Source of the DNA: Prolixibacteraceae bacterium UBA6029
Lineage (GTDB): Bacteria > Bacteroidota > Bacteroidia > Bacteroidales > Prolixibacteraceae
Assembly (NCBI GenBank): GCA_002429385.1
Contig: DIZL01000073.1
Span: 12,471 to 32,619, forward strand
DNA: 20,149 nt
Reading direction: 5' to 3'
Part shown: positions 1 through 7,505 of the stretch, in pieces
How the letters are laid out: each line of letters starts with the position of its first letter
Position numbering within the stretch: the stretch's first letter is position 1
The notes under the pieces: model-generated
What the model saw: the letters and a program-made list of their open reading frames with translations, nothing else
What the model was told of the DNA's origin: nothing
Database searches by the model: none
Program-made: the position numbers and the translations under genes

Positions 1-837
1 TACCGGTGGATCAGTGATCTTGGCACACCAAATTATAACAGCAACGGAGAATTTATTGGTTATATCGGGCACTGTTTCGATATCACAGATCATAAACAGG
101 CAGAACAGGAATTAATAAAAGCCAAAGAACACGCAGAAGAAAGCGACCGTCTAAAATCTTCTTTCCTTGCCAATATGTCGCACGAAGTCCGAACACCATT
201 AAATAGCATTATCGGTTTCTCTGAATTACTGGCAGATCCATATTTTGAAGAGGAACAGAAGAATGAATTTATTCAGAGTATCATCATGAGTGGGAATAAC
301 CTCTTAACCATTATCAGCGACATCATGGACATCTCCAAGATGGAATCAGGCGAAATTACAATCCGTAAAAAGCAAATTAATGCGCAGAAATTTATTTCAG
401 GTATTAAGGAACAATTTACTTTCCTGGCTGAAGCAAAAAATCTCGAACTTAAACTAACTCTTCCTGACAATAACGAAGAAACTATACTTATCACTGATTC
501 AGAGAGGCTCAGTCAAATATTCAATAACCTGATTGGGAATGCCTTAAAGTTTACTTCACAGGGGCAAATTGAAATTGGATATCACAACCGGGGTACTATG
601 ACAGAGTTTTATGTCAGGGATACCGGAATAGGCATTCCCCAGGAATATCAGGATAAGATATTTGAACGCTTCAGGCAGGTTGAAGATTCAAAAACCCGTT
701 CATACGGTGGAAATGGCCTTGGATTAGCTATTACCAAAAACCTGGTCGGGTTAATGGGTGGGAAAATCCGGCTTGAATCAGAACCAGGTAAAGGTTCAAC
801 ATTTTATTTCACTATGCCGGCACAATCATTGACTTGA
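1..837 (+). CDS. Sensor histidine kinase, C-terminal part (PAS end + HisKA + HATPase)
   Basis: The gene enters from the left edge, so only its last 278 codons are visible. The first 40 or so read like the end of a PAS/PAC sensor domain (GYIGHCFDITDHKQ), followed by a short helical linker. The HisKA dimerisation domain carries the phospho-acceptor His in ANMSHEVRTPLNS near codon 61. The ATPase domain has an N box (NNLIGNALKFT), a G1 box (DTGIGIP), an F box (ERFRQVED) and a G2 box (GNGLGLAI), all intact, so it should be an active kinase. No receiver domain follows and the protein ends just after the ATPase fold. An internal ATG at 175 is within the H box and cannot be the true start. The next gene is a paralogue with a nearly identical kinase core but a membrane sensor in place of PAS. 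The stimulus and the partner response regulator cannot be told from this window. Confidence 0.93.
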   Translation, partial: YRWISDLGTPNYNSNGEFIGYIGHCFDITDHKQAEQELIKAKEHAEESDRLKSSFLANMSHEVRTPLNSIIGFSELLADPYFEEEQKNEFIQSIIMSGNNLLTIISDIMDISKMESGEITIRKKQINAQKFISGIKEQFTFLAEAKNLELKLTLPDNNEETILITDSERLSQIFNNLIGNALKFTSQGQIEIGYHNRGTMTEFYVRDTGIGIPQEYQDKIFERFRQVEDSKTRSYGGNGLGLAITKNLVGLMGGKIRLESEPGKGSTFYFTMPAQSLT

Positions 838-903
838 AGAAAATAGGTAATCAGTTAACGGCAATAGTTATTATGTATTTCAACAACAAATAAGTAAACA
901 AAT

Positions 904-911
904 TAATTTTG
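904..911 (+). promoter_or_regulatory. Candidate -7 promoter element (TAATTTTG) for the second kinase
   Basis: TAATTTTG fits the Bacteroidota -7 consensus TAnnTTTG and lies about 50 bases before the start codon at 964. No TTG is found at the expected -33 spacing, so support is partial. If real, the two tandem kinases have separate promoters. Confidence 0.35.
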
Positions 912-963
912 TAACTTAACAGCCAGAATCTAACCTATAATTAAAACTTATGCAATAAACATC

Positions 964-2346
964 ATGAAATTATGGAATCGATACGTTAAATACTACCTGG
1001 TTCATTATTCTTCTCTTGAAAAGAAAAAGGAAGAAGGATTGCCTTATCTGAGAGACAAACTATTCATTTCAATTTTGATTTTAGGGTTTCCCATTGGCTT
1101 TTTGGTGTATATTCCAAGTATCATCGTTTCGTTATTAACACATCAATTTATCATTGGAATATTCGATACAATTTCCATTCTGCTCTTTCTGTTCATTTTC
1201 TTGTTTAAGAATCAAAGCATGAAGGCAAAAAAGATATTGTTATCTGTCATTATTTACATTTTATCGATCATCCTATTCATTTATCTTGGTATAAAAGGAC
1301 CAAGCATCGTCATCCTTTTATGCATTTCTGTCTTGATTACTCTTTTTCAAAGTAAAAGAGCCGGATTGATTGCAGTTGCTTCAAATGCAGTCATCTTTTC
1401 GTTCTTTTTGGCAGTACTTCCCATACAATCAATTAGTCTGTCATTTTTTAAAGAATTTACTATTGAAACCTGGATAGGGGATGGTTTAAATTTAATCGCT
1501 TTTAATTGTCTCGTTGTACTTTCAGTTGCATCTTTAGTTGATCAATTGAACAAATCATTTTTGAAAGAAAAGAAGTTGCAGTTGCTGTTAAAGAGGGAAA
1601 GTCTGGATTTACTGACTGCAAAACAAAAAGCCGAAGAAAGTGACCATTTAAAATCATCTTTTTTAGCCAATATGAGCCATGAAGTTCGTACGCCATTAAA
1701 CAGCATTATCGGTTTTTCTGAATTACTTGCTGATCCTGATTTTGAAAATGAACAAAAGGATAAATATCTTCAGCAAATCATCTCCAATGGGCATAACCTC
1801 TTAACGGTTATCAGTGATATAATGGATATCTCGAAGTTGGAATCCGGTGAAATTATAATCCATAAAAGTCAGATTAATGCTCTGAAATTTATTTCTACTA
1901 TTAAGGAACGATTTGCTTTCCAGGCAGAAGTCAAGAAACTCGAACTTAAACTAACCCTCCCGGACTCGGATGAAGAAACAATTATTTTTGCTGATGCTGA
2001 AAGACTCAGTCAAATATTCAATAATCTGTTGAGTAATGCCATTAAATTTACGATGATTGGCAGTGTTGAAATTGGATATCAACCAAAGGCTAAAATGGTT
2101 GAATTTTATGTCAAAGATACCGGCATTAGTGTTCCGGCAGAATATCATGATATAATATTTGACCGTTTCAGGCAGGTTGAAGATGCAACCACACGTAAAT
2201 ATGGAGGCAATGGTCTGGGACTGGCTATTTCGAAAAACCTGATTGAATTAATGGGTGGCCGGATTTGGCTCGAATCAGAACCAGGCAAAGGTTCAACATT
2301 TTATTTCACTATGCCCTATGAGGATATGCCAAAGTCCGTCAGCTAA
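964..2346 (+). CDS. Membrane-bound sensor histidine kinase
   Basis: This 460-residue kinase starts with a cytoplasmic stretch and then about six hydrophobic helices between residues 33 and 195, which form an integral membrane sensor without a recognisable extracytoplasmic domain. A short linker leads to HisKA with phospho-acceptor His239 (ANMSHEVRTPLNS) and an ATPase domain with an N box (NNLLSNAIKFT), F box (DRFRQVED) and G2 box (GNGLGLAI). The G1 box reads DTGIS at residues 385-389 where DxGxG is expected, so the second glycine is serine; this may alter ATP binding. From the H box to the end it aligns without gaps to the preceding kinase at about 74% identity (161 of 217 counted by eye). 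The two therefore arose by tandem duplication of the core with different sensor modules attached. No response regulator lies next to them. The start is the first ATG after the 126-base gap. Confidence 0.93.
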   Translation: MKLWNRYVKYYLVHYSSLEKKKEEGLPYLRDKLFISILILGFPIGFLVYIPSIIVSLLTHQFIIGIFDTISILLFLFIFLFKNQSMKAKKILLSVIIYILSIILFIYLGIKGPSIVILLCISVLITLFQSKRAGLIAVASNAVIFSFFLAVLPIQSISLSFFKEFTIETWIGDGLNLIAFNCLVVLSVASLVDQLNKSFLKEKKLQLLLKRESLDLLTAKQKAEESDHLKSSFLANMSHEVRTPLNSIIGFSELLADPDFENEQKDKYLQQIISNGHNLLTVISDIMDISKLESGEIIIHKSQINALKFISTIKERFAFQAEVKKLELKLTLPDSDEETIIFADAERLSQIFNNLLSNAIKFTMIGSVEIGYQPKAKMVEFYVKDTGISVPAEYHDIIFDRFRQVEDATTRKYGGNGLGLAISKNLIELMGGRIWLESEPGKGSTFYFTMPYEDMPKSVS

Positions 2347-2359
2347 AGCAGACGGACTT
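2332..2359 (+). other. Hairpin spanning the stop codon of the second kinase gene
   Basis: A perfect 9-bp inverted repeat (AAGTCCGTC / GACGGACTT) encloses a 10-base loop that contains the TAA stop codon. No run of T follows on either side, so it does not look like a standard intrinsic terminator, though it could protect the 3' end of the message. Confidence 0.4.
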
Positions 2360-2418
2360 AGAGGCAGAATGCAATGAATTACACAACGATGATCGAAGCA
2401 ATCCGTATAATCCGTCTC

Positions 2419-2453
2419 AATTCGTGAAATTCGTATTAATTCGTCTAATTCGT
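2419..2453. repeat. Four AATTCGT units at 9-10 base period
   Basis: AATTCGT occurs at 2419, 2428, 2438 and 2447, followed by a partial copy AATTC at 2458. The spacing of 9, 10 and 9 bases is close to one helical turn. The array runs into the 3' end of the DUF6266 gene, whose stop codon is at 2445-2447. Its function is unknown. Confidence 0.7.
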
Positions 2454-3077
2454 ACCTAATTCAAAGCAAACGCTCTCCGTATAATCCATTCCATCCTCCG
2501 AGGCAAAGAACAGGTACACATGGGTTGCATCGGCTGGTTTCACTGGCAAAGTAAACGAGCCACCCAGTGAGCTTCTCAGCAATCCCGTAGGGGTCATTGC
2601 AGAGTAATGTCCGTCGGTTGCGCTTACAGCCATCAATTCATCCATCAGCCGTTTGCCCTTCATATTAGGGTCATTTTTCCAGCTTACAGTAATTACAGTG
2701 CTTCCTCCTGCATCACGAGATGCTTCCAAATCCATAGGCAGATGCAGTTTGCCAGTCGAAATCTTAATCATCTTAGGGTCAATAATACTGCCGTCCAAAG
2801 CGTAAGCTGGCATATTGGCTTTTATAAACATAGCGTACCCGTTCATGCGCTCGGCAGCTAAATTCCAGATAGGGGCTACTTTTGTCTTTTTCAACTGGCT
2901 CCAAAGGTAGCTGGCTTTACTAAACCGCTGGCGGTGCAACAACTGCTGCGGAGACCAGGAATCCTTTTTACGATCAGGAGCTGCACGTACATAATTCACT
3001 CCATTCCGTGTGTAAAATACTACGTTTCCGATCCGTCCTGAGACCAGATCACCGATGTTTCTTTTCATTCGTGCCAT
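2445..3077 (-). CDS. DUF6266 family protein
   Basis: This is a 210-residue protein of unknown function. The N-terminal pattern GRIGNVVFYTRNGVNYVR followed by a basic, proline-containing segment is what I recognise from DUF6266, a family found in Bacteroidota. A predicted mixed alpha/beta C-terminal half (about residues 110-210) contains a region resembling a small beta-sandwich. There is no signal peptide and no membrane segment. The start ATG at 3077 lies about 70 bases downstream of a good TAnnTTTG element. The gene stands alone, with a short-period repeat at its 3' end and a large inverted repeat around its promoter, and by eye it is richer in G+C than its neighbours. Those signs suggest it was acquired, but no transposase or integrase is present. 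I cannot assign a biochemical role. Confidence 0.8.
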   Translation of the reverse strand: MARMKRNIGDLVSGRIGNVVFYTRNGVNYVRAAPDRKKDSWSPQQLLHRQRFSKASYLWSQLKKTKVAPIWNLAAERMNGYAMFIKANMPAYALDGSIIDPKMIKISTGKLHLPMDLEASRDAGGSTVITVSWKNDPNMKGKRLMDELMAVSATDGHYSAMTPTGLLRSSLGGSFTLPVKPADATHVYLFFASEDGMDYTESVCFELGTN

Positions 3078-3107
3078 AATTCATTTGTATTAAGTTTATA
3101 ACAGATA

Positions 3108-3217
3108 GGGTATTCCTTTTCAATGATTAAACTATGATTGATCTCTATCTATACAAAGATACGAATTTTTGTACAGTTATAGATCAATCATAGTACAGAT
3201 ATAGAAAAGAAATACCC
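3108..3217. repeat. Nested inverted repeat around the DUF6266 promoter
   Basis: Three pairs of arms are nested: 3108-3121 with 3204-3217 (13 of 14 match), 3131-3144 with 3181-3194 (14 of 14), and 3152-3157 with 3168-3173 (6 of 6). The inner loop carries the end of the -7 element TATCTTTG. The structure could be a cruciform, an operator pair, or the remnant of an inverted-repeat element. Confidence 0.7.
3154..3161 (-). promoter_or_regulatory. -7 promoter element TATCTTTG for the DUF6266 gene
   Basis: Read on the minus strand this is TATCTTTG, a perfect match to TAnnTTTG. A TTG lies upstream, but the spacing is about 23 bases, slightly longer than usual. The element sits in the central part of a 110-base inverted repeat. 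Confidence 0.55.
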
Positions 3218-3468
3218 TCGGGATACCCTCCCGATCCCGAACCAAACGATAGGGAAATGGACAGGATCAGCTGCCTGTTAAGCCAGTCAGGGAGAATCAT
3301 CTTTTTTACCACTAAGGCATAAGTTCAGGAGGAAACACCAATAAGGGAAAATGAGATTGACTGTCCACCAATTTATATCGCTAAGGGAAAATGGATGGTT
3401 GGACAGTAGTATTCAGGAATAAAATTTCAGGATAAATAAAATTATAAGGAAGAAGATAGGTAGAAACA
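3218..3468. other. Non-coding stretch with short repeats
   Basis: No convincing gene is seen here. The stretch holds a 12-base direct repeat TAAGGGAAAATG at 3342 and 3382. It also holds an imperfect inverted repeat, ACTGTCCACCA at 3360 against TGGTTGGACAGT at 3396. A CCACTAAGGCAT phrase near 3309 resembles low-complexity intergenic text common in Bacteroidota. Nothing else can be assigned. Confidence 0.5.
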
Positions 3469-3502
3469 AAAAGCCTGATAATCTACTGACTAAAAGGCTT
3501 TT
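3469..3502 (-). terminator. Likely intrinsic terminator of tRNA-Arg
   Basis: An 8-bp stem (AAAAGCCT / AGGCTTTT) with an 18-base loop lies about 15 bases downstream of the tRNA on the minus strand and is followed by TTTGTTTC. Confidence 0.55.
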
Positions 3503-3516
3503 GAGTTTAAAATATG

Positions 3517-3590
3517 TATCCCGGCTGGGATTCGAACCCAGGACCTACGGCTTAGAAGGCCGTTGCTCTATCCAGCTGAGCTACCGAGAC
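3517..3590 (-). tRNA. tRNA-Arg (anticodon TCT)
   Basis: On the minus strand the sequence folds into a full cloverleaf: D arm GCTC-AGCTGGATA-GAGC, anticodon arm ACGGC-CTTCTAA-GCCGT with anticodon TCT (reads AGA), and T arm CTGGG-TTCGAAT-CCCAG. The acceptor stem GTCTCGG / CCGGGAT pairs with two G-U wobbles. CCA is not encoded. A TATCTTTG element lies upstream at 3608-3615. Confidence 0.95.
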
Positions 3591-3607
3591 ATCCTTTTAA
3601 GCGGCTG

Positions 3608-3615
3608 CAAAGATA
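3608..3615 (-). promoter_or_regulatory. -7 promoter element TATCTTTG for tRNA-Arg
   Basis: This is a perfect TAnnTTTG match on the minus strand, about 18 bases ahead of the mature tRNA 5' end. No clear -33 TTG is seen. Confidence 0.55.
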
Positions 3616-3649
3616 TAAAAATTAGATCACCTTAGACCATACATTATGA

Positions 3650-3685
3650 AAAAACCGGAAAAAACCGGCCCCGGGTACCCGGGGC
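3650..3685 (-). terminator. GC-rich palindromic terminator of the AsmA-like gene
   Basis: Positions 3668-3685 form a perfect 18-base palindrome (GCCCCGGGTACCCGGGGC). On the minus strand it is followed by CCGGTTTTTT twice, which gives a strong hairpin with T tracts. The first base of the hairpin is the last base of the TAG stop codon, so the terminator begins inside the stop codon. Confidence 0.75.
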
Positions 3686-6222
3686 TACTTAAACAGCTTT
3701 TTCAGCTCATCGCCAATTTTCTTGACCGATCCTTTAAGATCTTCCATCGAAGCCTTTTTCACTTGCTGCACAATCTGCTCACGGGCTTTACTTAAATCGA
3801 GTGAAACATCGGGTTTGGACAAAGCACCCTTCAAAATAACAGAAGCCTCGACCATTTTAATATTCTGCGAACCAGGCAAAATATCTATCCCCTTATTGAT
3901 ATCTGCTCCCAAATCTTCCCGGTTAACCACAAAATCCATATTCAGGTTAATCTCGCGTGCAGCGGTCAAACTTCCGTAAATAGTTGCCTGCTGATCGGCA
4001 ATTGTGGTTTTAAACGGATCAAGTTTTAATGCTCCATTCTCGAATTTAAATTTTGCAGTGAAATCGTTTATTTTTACATTTTTAAGCTTCTCCTTTTTAA
4101 TAATCCCCCGAATCTGGTCAAAAATGGGTGAATCAACGATCATCAGGTTCATTGTACTGAAAGTTCCTCCACCGTTCAGACTGGTCGGCACAAGGCTTAA
4201 CTTTTCGTTCATTACGCCCGCAAGGTTGAACTGAGTCGAGAATTTACCCTGACTTTTTCCTGCAATAGGCAAATACCGGTCAAAAGTACTGAATGATTGA
4301 TACGCAGCAGGCAAATCGATATTTTCCATATTCAGCTTAAAATCGAAGAGCGGCCTGTTTTCCTTGTTACTCGTATATGAACCGTTTATTGCCACTTTGC
4401 CCTGTAACATATCCATTGAAAGGTTGGAAAGCTCCATACGCTGTTCTTTCACTTTGACAAGCCCGTTGATATTATTGATCGGAATATTATCGTACACTGC
4501 CCTTTGAATGGTCGATTGGAAGGTTAAATCGAGCTTATCGGGAATCTGAAATGCCACAACCGAATCTTTCGGAGCAGTAGCAGCAGCAGTATTAACCGGA
4601 GGCGCCTTTTTATCGGAAGAGGGCGCTGAAGCTTTCTTTACCGGTTTTTGAAGATTCGAAAGTTCAGAAAAATTCATGAATGAGGATTTCAAATTAAAAG
4701 TGCCTTTCAATACCTCCTTTTTGAATACATAAGCCAGATAGTTGCTCACATTACCCTGAAGCGTAAAATCGCTCTGCCCTATTTTACCGGCAAATTGATC
4801 CACACTGATTTGTTGGGTATTGGCTTTTATCTGCCCCTGACTGATCTCGACAGGTTTGGTCAATTGATTGGTAACAATTTTGAAATTCTGAATCGTTGCT
4901 TCTCCCTTCGATTGAAACTTCTCATATTCCTTCTTTTCTATGGATGACATATGACCAGCCAGCTGCATCTGAGCCTTCAGAATTCCGGTAATATCAAGGC
5001 TGTCAATCGGGATGACCTTTTTCAATGAAGCAAAATCAATGGTTCCTGAAAATGATGCGCTTATATTCGGATCAGTCATCAATTCGCTCAGCGACAACTG
5101 TAAATCAACCGGGTTATTGCTGATCGAAGCATGAGCTTTTTCTACATTGACCTTCAACAAATTCAGATCGCCCTCTGGCTTTGTAATCTGCGCAGAGACC
5201 TGAATATTCTGAACGCTTTCAGGCAGGCTCTGATATTTGAAACTGGCATCTTTTACTGCCAGTAACACATCAATGGCCGGATAAACTTTATTGAAAAACA
5301 AACCTTTTACTGAACCTTTAAATTCGGCTGAACCTTTGATATCAGCCTTGTCAAGATACTTTTGGTAATCGGAAGGAACTAAAGCCAGGATGGTTGCAAA
5401 ATCACTTTTTTCACTGCGGAAGTTCAGGTCAAAAAACATGCTGTCATTAGGCATTGCAAATGAACCATTGACTTCAAGTGGCAGACTGTTCACCCGGAAT
5501 TTACTTTGGCTGAAGGTAAAATTCATTTTCTGAGAATCCATTTTCAGTGTGGTCTCAGCCTTTAGCGTTGTCTTTGAAATATACCGGACTGAATTATATT
5601 CGAAAACTAACTCGCCTGCATCACATTTTATCGCAAAATTTGTAATTGCGCCTGCAACTTCTCCTGATAAATTCAGGCTTGTATTTTTCAGCTGCACGTT
5701 CATCGGCATTCCCTGATCATTGTATTGGAGGTTCAGATTATTGACCTGAATATCGTTTAGCTTCATTTTAAAGGCACTTTCGGTACCAGCGGAACTAGTT
5801 GTTCCTGTTTTCGGTGGTGCGCCTGAAGCCTTTGTAATGTTCCAGTTTGAGGCTCCTGATTTATTCACCCTCAGCATGACCCGTGGATTTTCAATCGTAA
5901 GGCTTTTCAGTTCCAACCCTTTATTCCTGATCAACTCAATGAGCGAAATAGTAGTAGATATTGACTTAGCTGCCAGAATTGTGTCGTTGGCAAAATCGTT
6001 AACCCCAATCAGGCATAGATTCTTCAACTCCATTTCAATCTTTGGGAAATGTGAGAACACAGAAAGCTTAAAATCAGTGAAATCAATCTTTGCGTTAATC
6101 TGATTGTTTAAAGTGGCTTTTACTTTGACCAGCAACTTGTCTTTGTAGAGGAATGGCAGAATTGCCAGTGTTCCGAAAATTAAAACCACAACTCCTGAAA
6201 TGATGACTAGTTTTCTCTTCAT
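3685..6222 (-). CDS. AsmA-like outer-membrane biogenesis protein
   Basis: This 845-residue protein has a single N-terminal membrane anchor (residues 5-25, VIISGVVVLIFGTLAILPFL). Alternating beta-strand segments then fill a very long periplasmic domain, as in the AsmA family (TamB/YhdP/AsmA clan). The first 70 residues match the AsmA N-terminus in pattern (an NxxINAKIDFxDF motif, then a strand reading KIEMELKNL). A low-complexity Ala/Pro/Lys linker near residues 535-560 splits the domain in two. The C-terminal AsmA-like repeat includes TFSTMNLMIVDSPIFDQI. Family members form hydrophobic grooves that carry phospholipid between inner and outer membrane; that role is inferred here by homology. 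Its start overlaps the cinA stop by four bases (ATGA), which implies translational coupling and an operon Ste24 > cinA > this gene. A strong terminator ends the unit. Confidence 0.85.
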   Translation of the reverse strand: MKRKLVIISGVVVLIFGTLAILPFLYKDKLLVKVKATLNNQINAKIDFTDFKLSVFSHFPKIEMELKNLCLIGVNDFANDTILAAKSISTTISLIELIRNKGLELKSLTIENPRVMLRVNKSGASNWNITKASGAPPKTGTTSSAGTESAFKMKLNDIQVNNLNLQYNDQGMPMNVQLKNTSLNLSGEVAGAITNFAIKCDAGELVFEYNSVRYISKTTLKAETTLKMDSQKMNFTFSQSKFRVNSLPLEVNGSFAMPNDSMFFDLNFRSEKSDFATILALVPSDYQKYLDKADIKGSAEFKGSVKGLFFNKVYPAIDVLLAVKDASFKYQSLPESVQNIQVSAQITKPEGDLNLLKVNVEKAHASISNNPVDLQLSLSELMTDPNISASFSGTIDFASLKKVIPIDSLDITGILKAQMQLAGHMSSIEKKEYEKFQSKGEATIQNFKIVTNQLTKPVEISQGQIKANTQQISVDQFAGKIGQSDFTLQGNVSNYLAYVFKKEVLKGTFNLKSSFMNFSELSNLQKPVKKASAPSSDKKAPPVNTAAATAPKDSVVAFQIPDKLDLTFQSTIQRAVYDNIPINNINGLVKVKEQRMELSNLSMDMLQGKVAINGSYTSNKENRPLFDFKLNMENIDLPAAYQSFSTFDRYLPIAGKSQGKFSTQFNLAGVMNEKLSLVPTSLNGGGTFSTMNLMIVDSPIFDQIRGIIKKEKLKNVKINDFTAKFKFENGALKLDPFKTTIADQQATIYGSLTAAREINLNMDFVVNREDLGADINKGIDILPGSQNIKMVEASVILKGALSKPDVSLDLSKAREQIVQQVKKASMEDLKGSVKKIGDELKKLFK

Positions 6223-7475
6223 TGGGTCTGAATGTTATCTTTAATAATAAAGGTACGCAACATATTTAAAGCTGTTTGCGTCGTGCGGATGATATTTCGT
6301 TCGCGATTGTGTCTGAAGTTATATTCTTTACTTTTTACTCCGGCAGGTCCTGCAACTGCTATCCAAACCGTTCCAACAGGTTTCTCGTCAGTGCCTCCAT
6401 CCGGTCCGGCGATACCTGTTGTTGCAATGGAATAGTCCGATTTTAAGGCTTTCAGGGCACCTAAAGCCATTGCTTCAGCAACCTGCTGACTCACTGCCCC
6501 GTATGTTTCAATGATATCATCCGGCACTTCAAGCAATGAATTTTTTATTTCGTTCGAATAGGCGACTACTCCACCTTTAAAATAGGCCGAGCTACCCGCG
6601 TTGGATGTGATAAAATGAGAGATATTTCCACCTGTACAGCTTTCTGCAACGGATAGCGTTTTTGAACTTTTAACCAACATCCGGCCAATGACCATTCCCA
6701 GGTTCTCATCATCAAAACCAAATACATTCTCAGGAATAAGTAAAAGCAGGTCTTTAACCTGCCGGTCAATTTCAGCTTCAAGCACAGATTTATCCGTACC
6801 GTAAGCACTCAACCGCAGCCGCACCATCATCGGACTTGGAAGATAAGCAAGCTTGATAAAATCAGGCAAACCACTCTCCCACTTTTCGATTTTCTCGGCA
6901 AGCATCGATTCGGGAAGTCCAATGGTCAGCACCGTTTTATGAACTATCGATTGGGTGATCCCCAATTGTATCAGTCTCGGAAAAACTTCCTCAGTCATAA
7001 TGGCTTCCATTTCGAAAGGAACGCCCGGCATTGAAACAAAAATGGTATTGTTACACTCAAACCACATACCCGATGCGGTTCCTGCTGAGTTGTGCAATAC
7101 AGTGCAATTTGCAGGCAATAAGGCCTGGTCACTGTTGAGCTGATTGACTACAACACTTCGTGAAGATAAAAGCGACCTGACATGCTCAAAAACCTCAGGA
7201 TTAAAGACCAATTCAGTTTCGAAATATTCGCACAGCGATTTTTTTGTAATATCATCCTTTGTTGGTCCAAGGCCGCCGGTAATAAGTACCAGATCAGCAT
7301 TCTGCTCTGCTTCTGCAAATGCTTTCAGAATATGATCATGATTATCATGTACCGAAGTTACCTGGTACACTTCAATCCCAAGTAAATTAAGCTGTTGCCC
7401 CATCCAGGCTGAATTGGTGTCAACAATCTGCCCAATTAATATTTCATCTCCTATGGTAATCAGTTCAGCTTTCAT
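6219..7475 (-). CDS. cinA: CinA family protein (MoCF-like domain + nicotinamide-nucleotide amidase)
   Basis: This 418-residue protein has the standard two-domain CinA structure. Residues 1-170 are the MoaB/Mog-like domain, with ITIGDEILIGQIVDTNS at the start and ITGGLGPTKDD as the conserved binding loop; in CinA this domain has ADP-ribose pyrophosphatase activity. Residues from about 255 onward are the PncC domain, which deamidates nicotinamide mononucleotide to nicotinate mononucleotide in pyridine nucleotide recycling. Its signature SVAESCTGG (catalytic Ser) and TTGIAGPDGGTDEKPVG are both present, so both activities look intact. Length is typical. It is the middle gene of an operon, 30 bases after the protease gene and overlapping the AsmA-like gene by four bases. 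The grouping with envelope genes has no obvious functional logic. The protein is cytoplasmic, with no signal peptide. Confidence 0.95.
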   Translation of the reverse strand: MKAELITIGDEILIGQIVDTNSAWMGQQLNLLGIEVYQVTSVHDNHDHILKAFAEAEQNADLVLITGGLGPTKDDITKKSLCEYFETELVFNPEVFEHVRSLLSSRSVVVNQLNSDQALLPANCTVLHNSAGTASGMWFECNNTIFVSMPGVPFEMEAIMTEEVFPRLIQLGITQSIVHKTVLTIGLPESMLAEKIEKWESGLPDFIKLAYLPSPMMVRLRLSAYGTDKSVLEAEIDRQVKDLLLLIPENVFGFDDENLGMVIGRMLVKSSKTLSVAESCTGGNISHFITSNAGSSAYFKGGVVAYSNEIKNSLLEVPDDIIETYGAVSQQVAEAMALGALKALKSDYSIATTGIAGPDGGTDEKPVGTVWIAVAGPAGVKSKEYNFRHNRERNIIRTTQTALNMLRTFIIKDNIQTQ

Positions 7476-7505
7476 ACTGTTTTGTATTTATCGGGACAAA
7501 AAGGA

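Noticed and set aside
2419..2453. CRISPR array
   Set aside because: Units are only 7 bases with 2-3 base gaps; there are no spacers and no cas genes.
2607..2861. 84-codon plus-strand frame within the DUF6266 gene
   Set aside because: It is antisense to a recognisable protein, and its composition looks like a reverse-strand shadow.
2347..3600. Integrated mobile element between the kinases and tRNA-Arg
   Set aside because: The patch has repeats, a lone DUF6266 gene and a tRNA, but no integrase, transposase, or duplicated tRNA 3' end was found to define an element.
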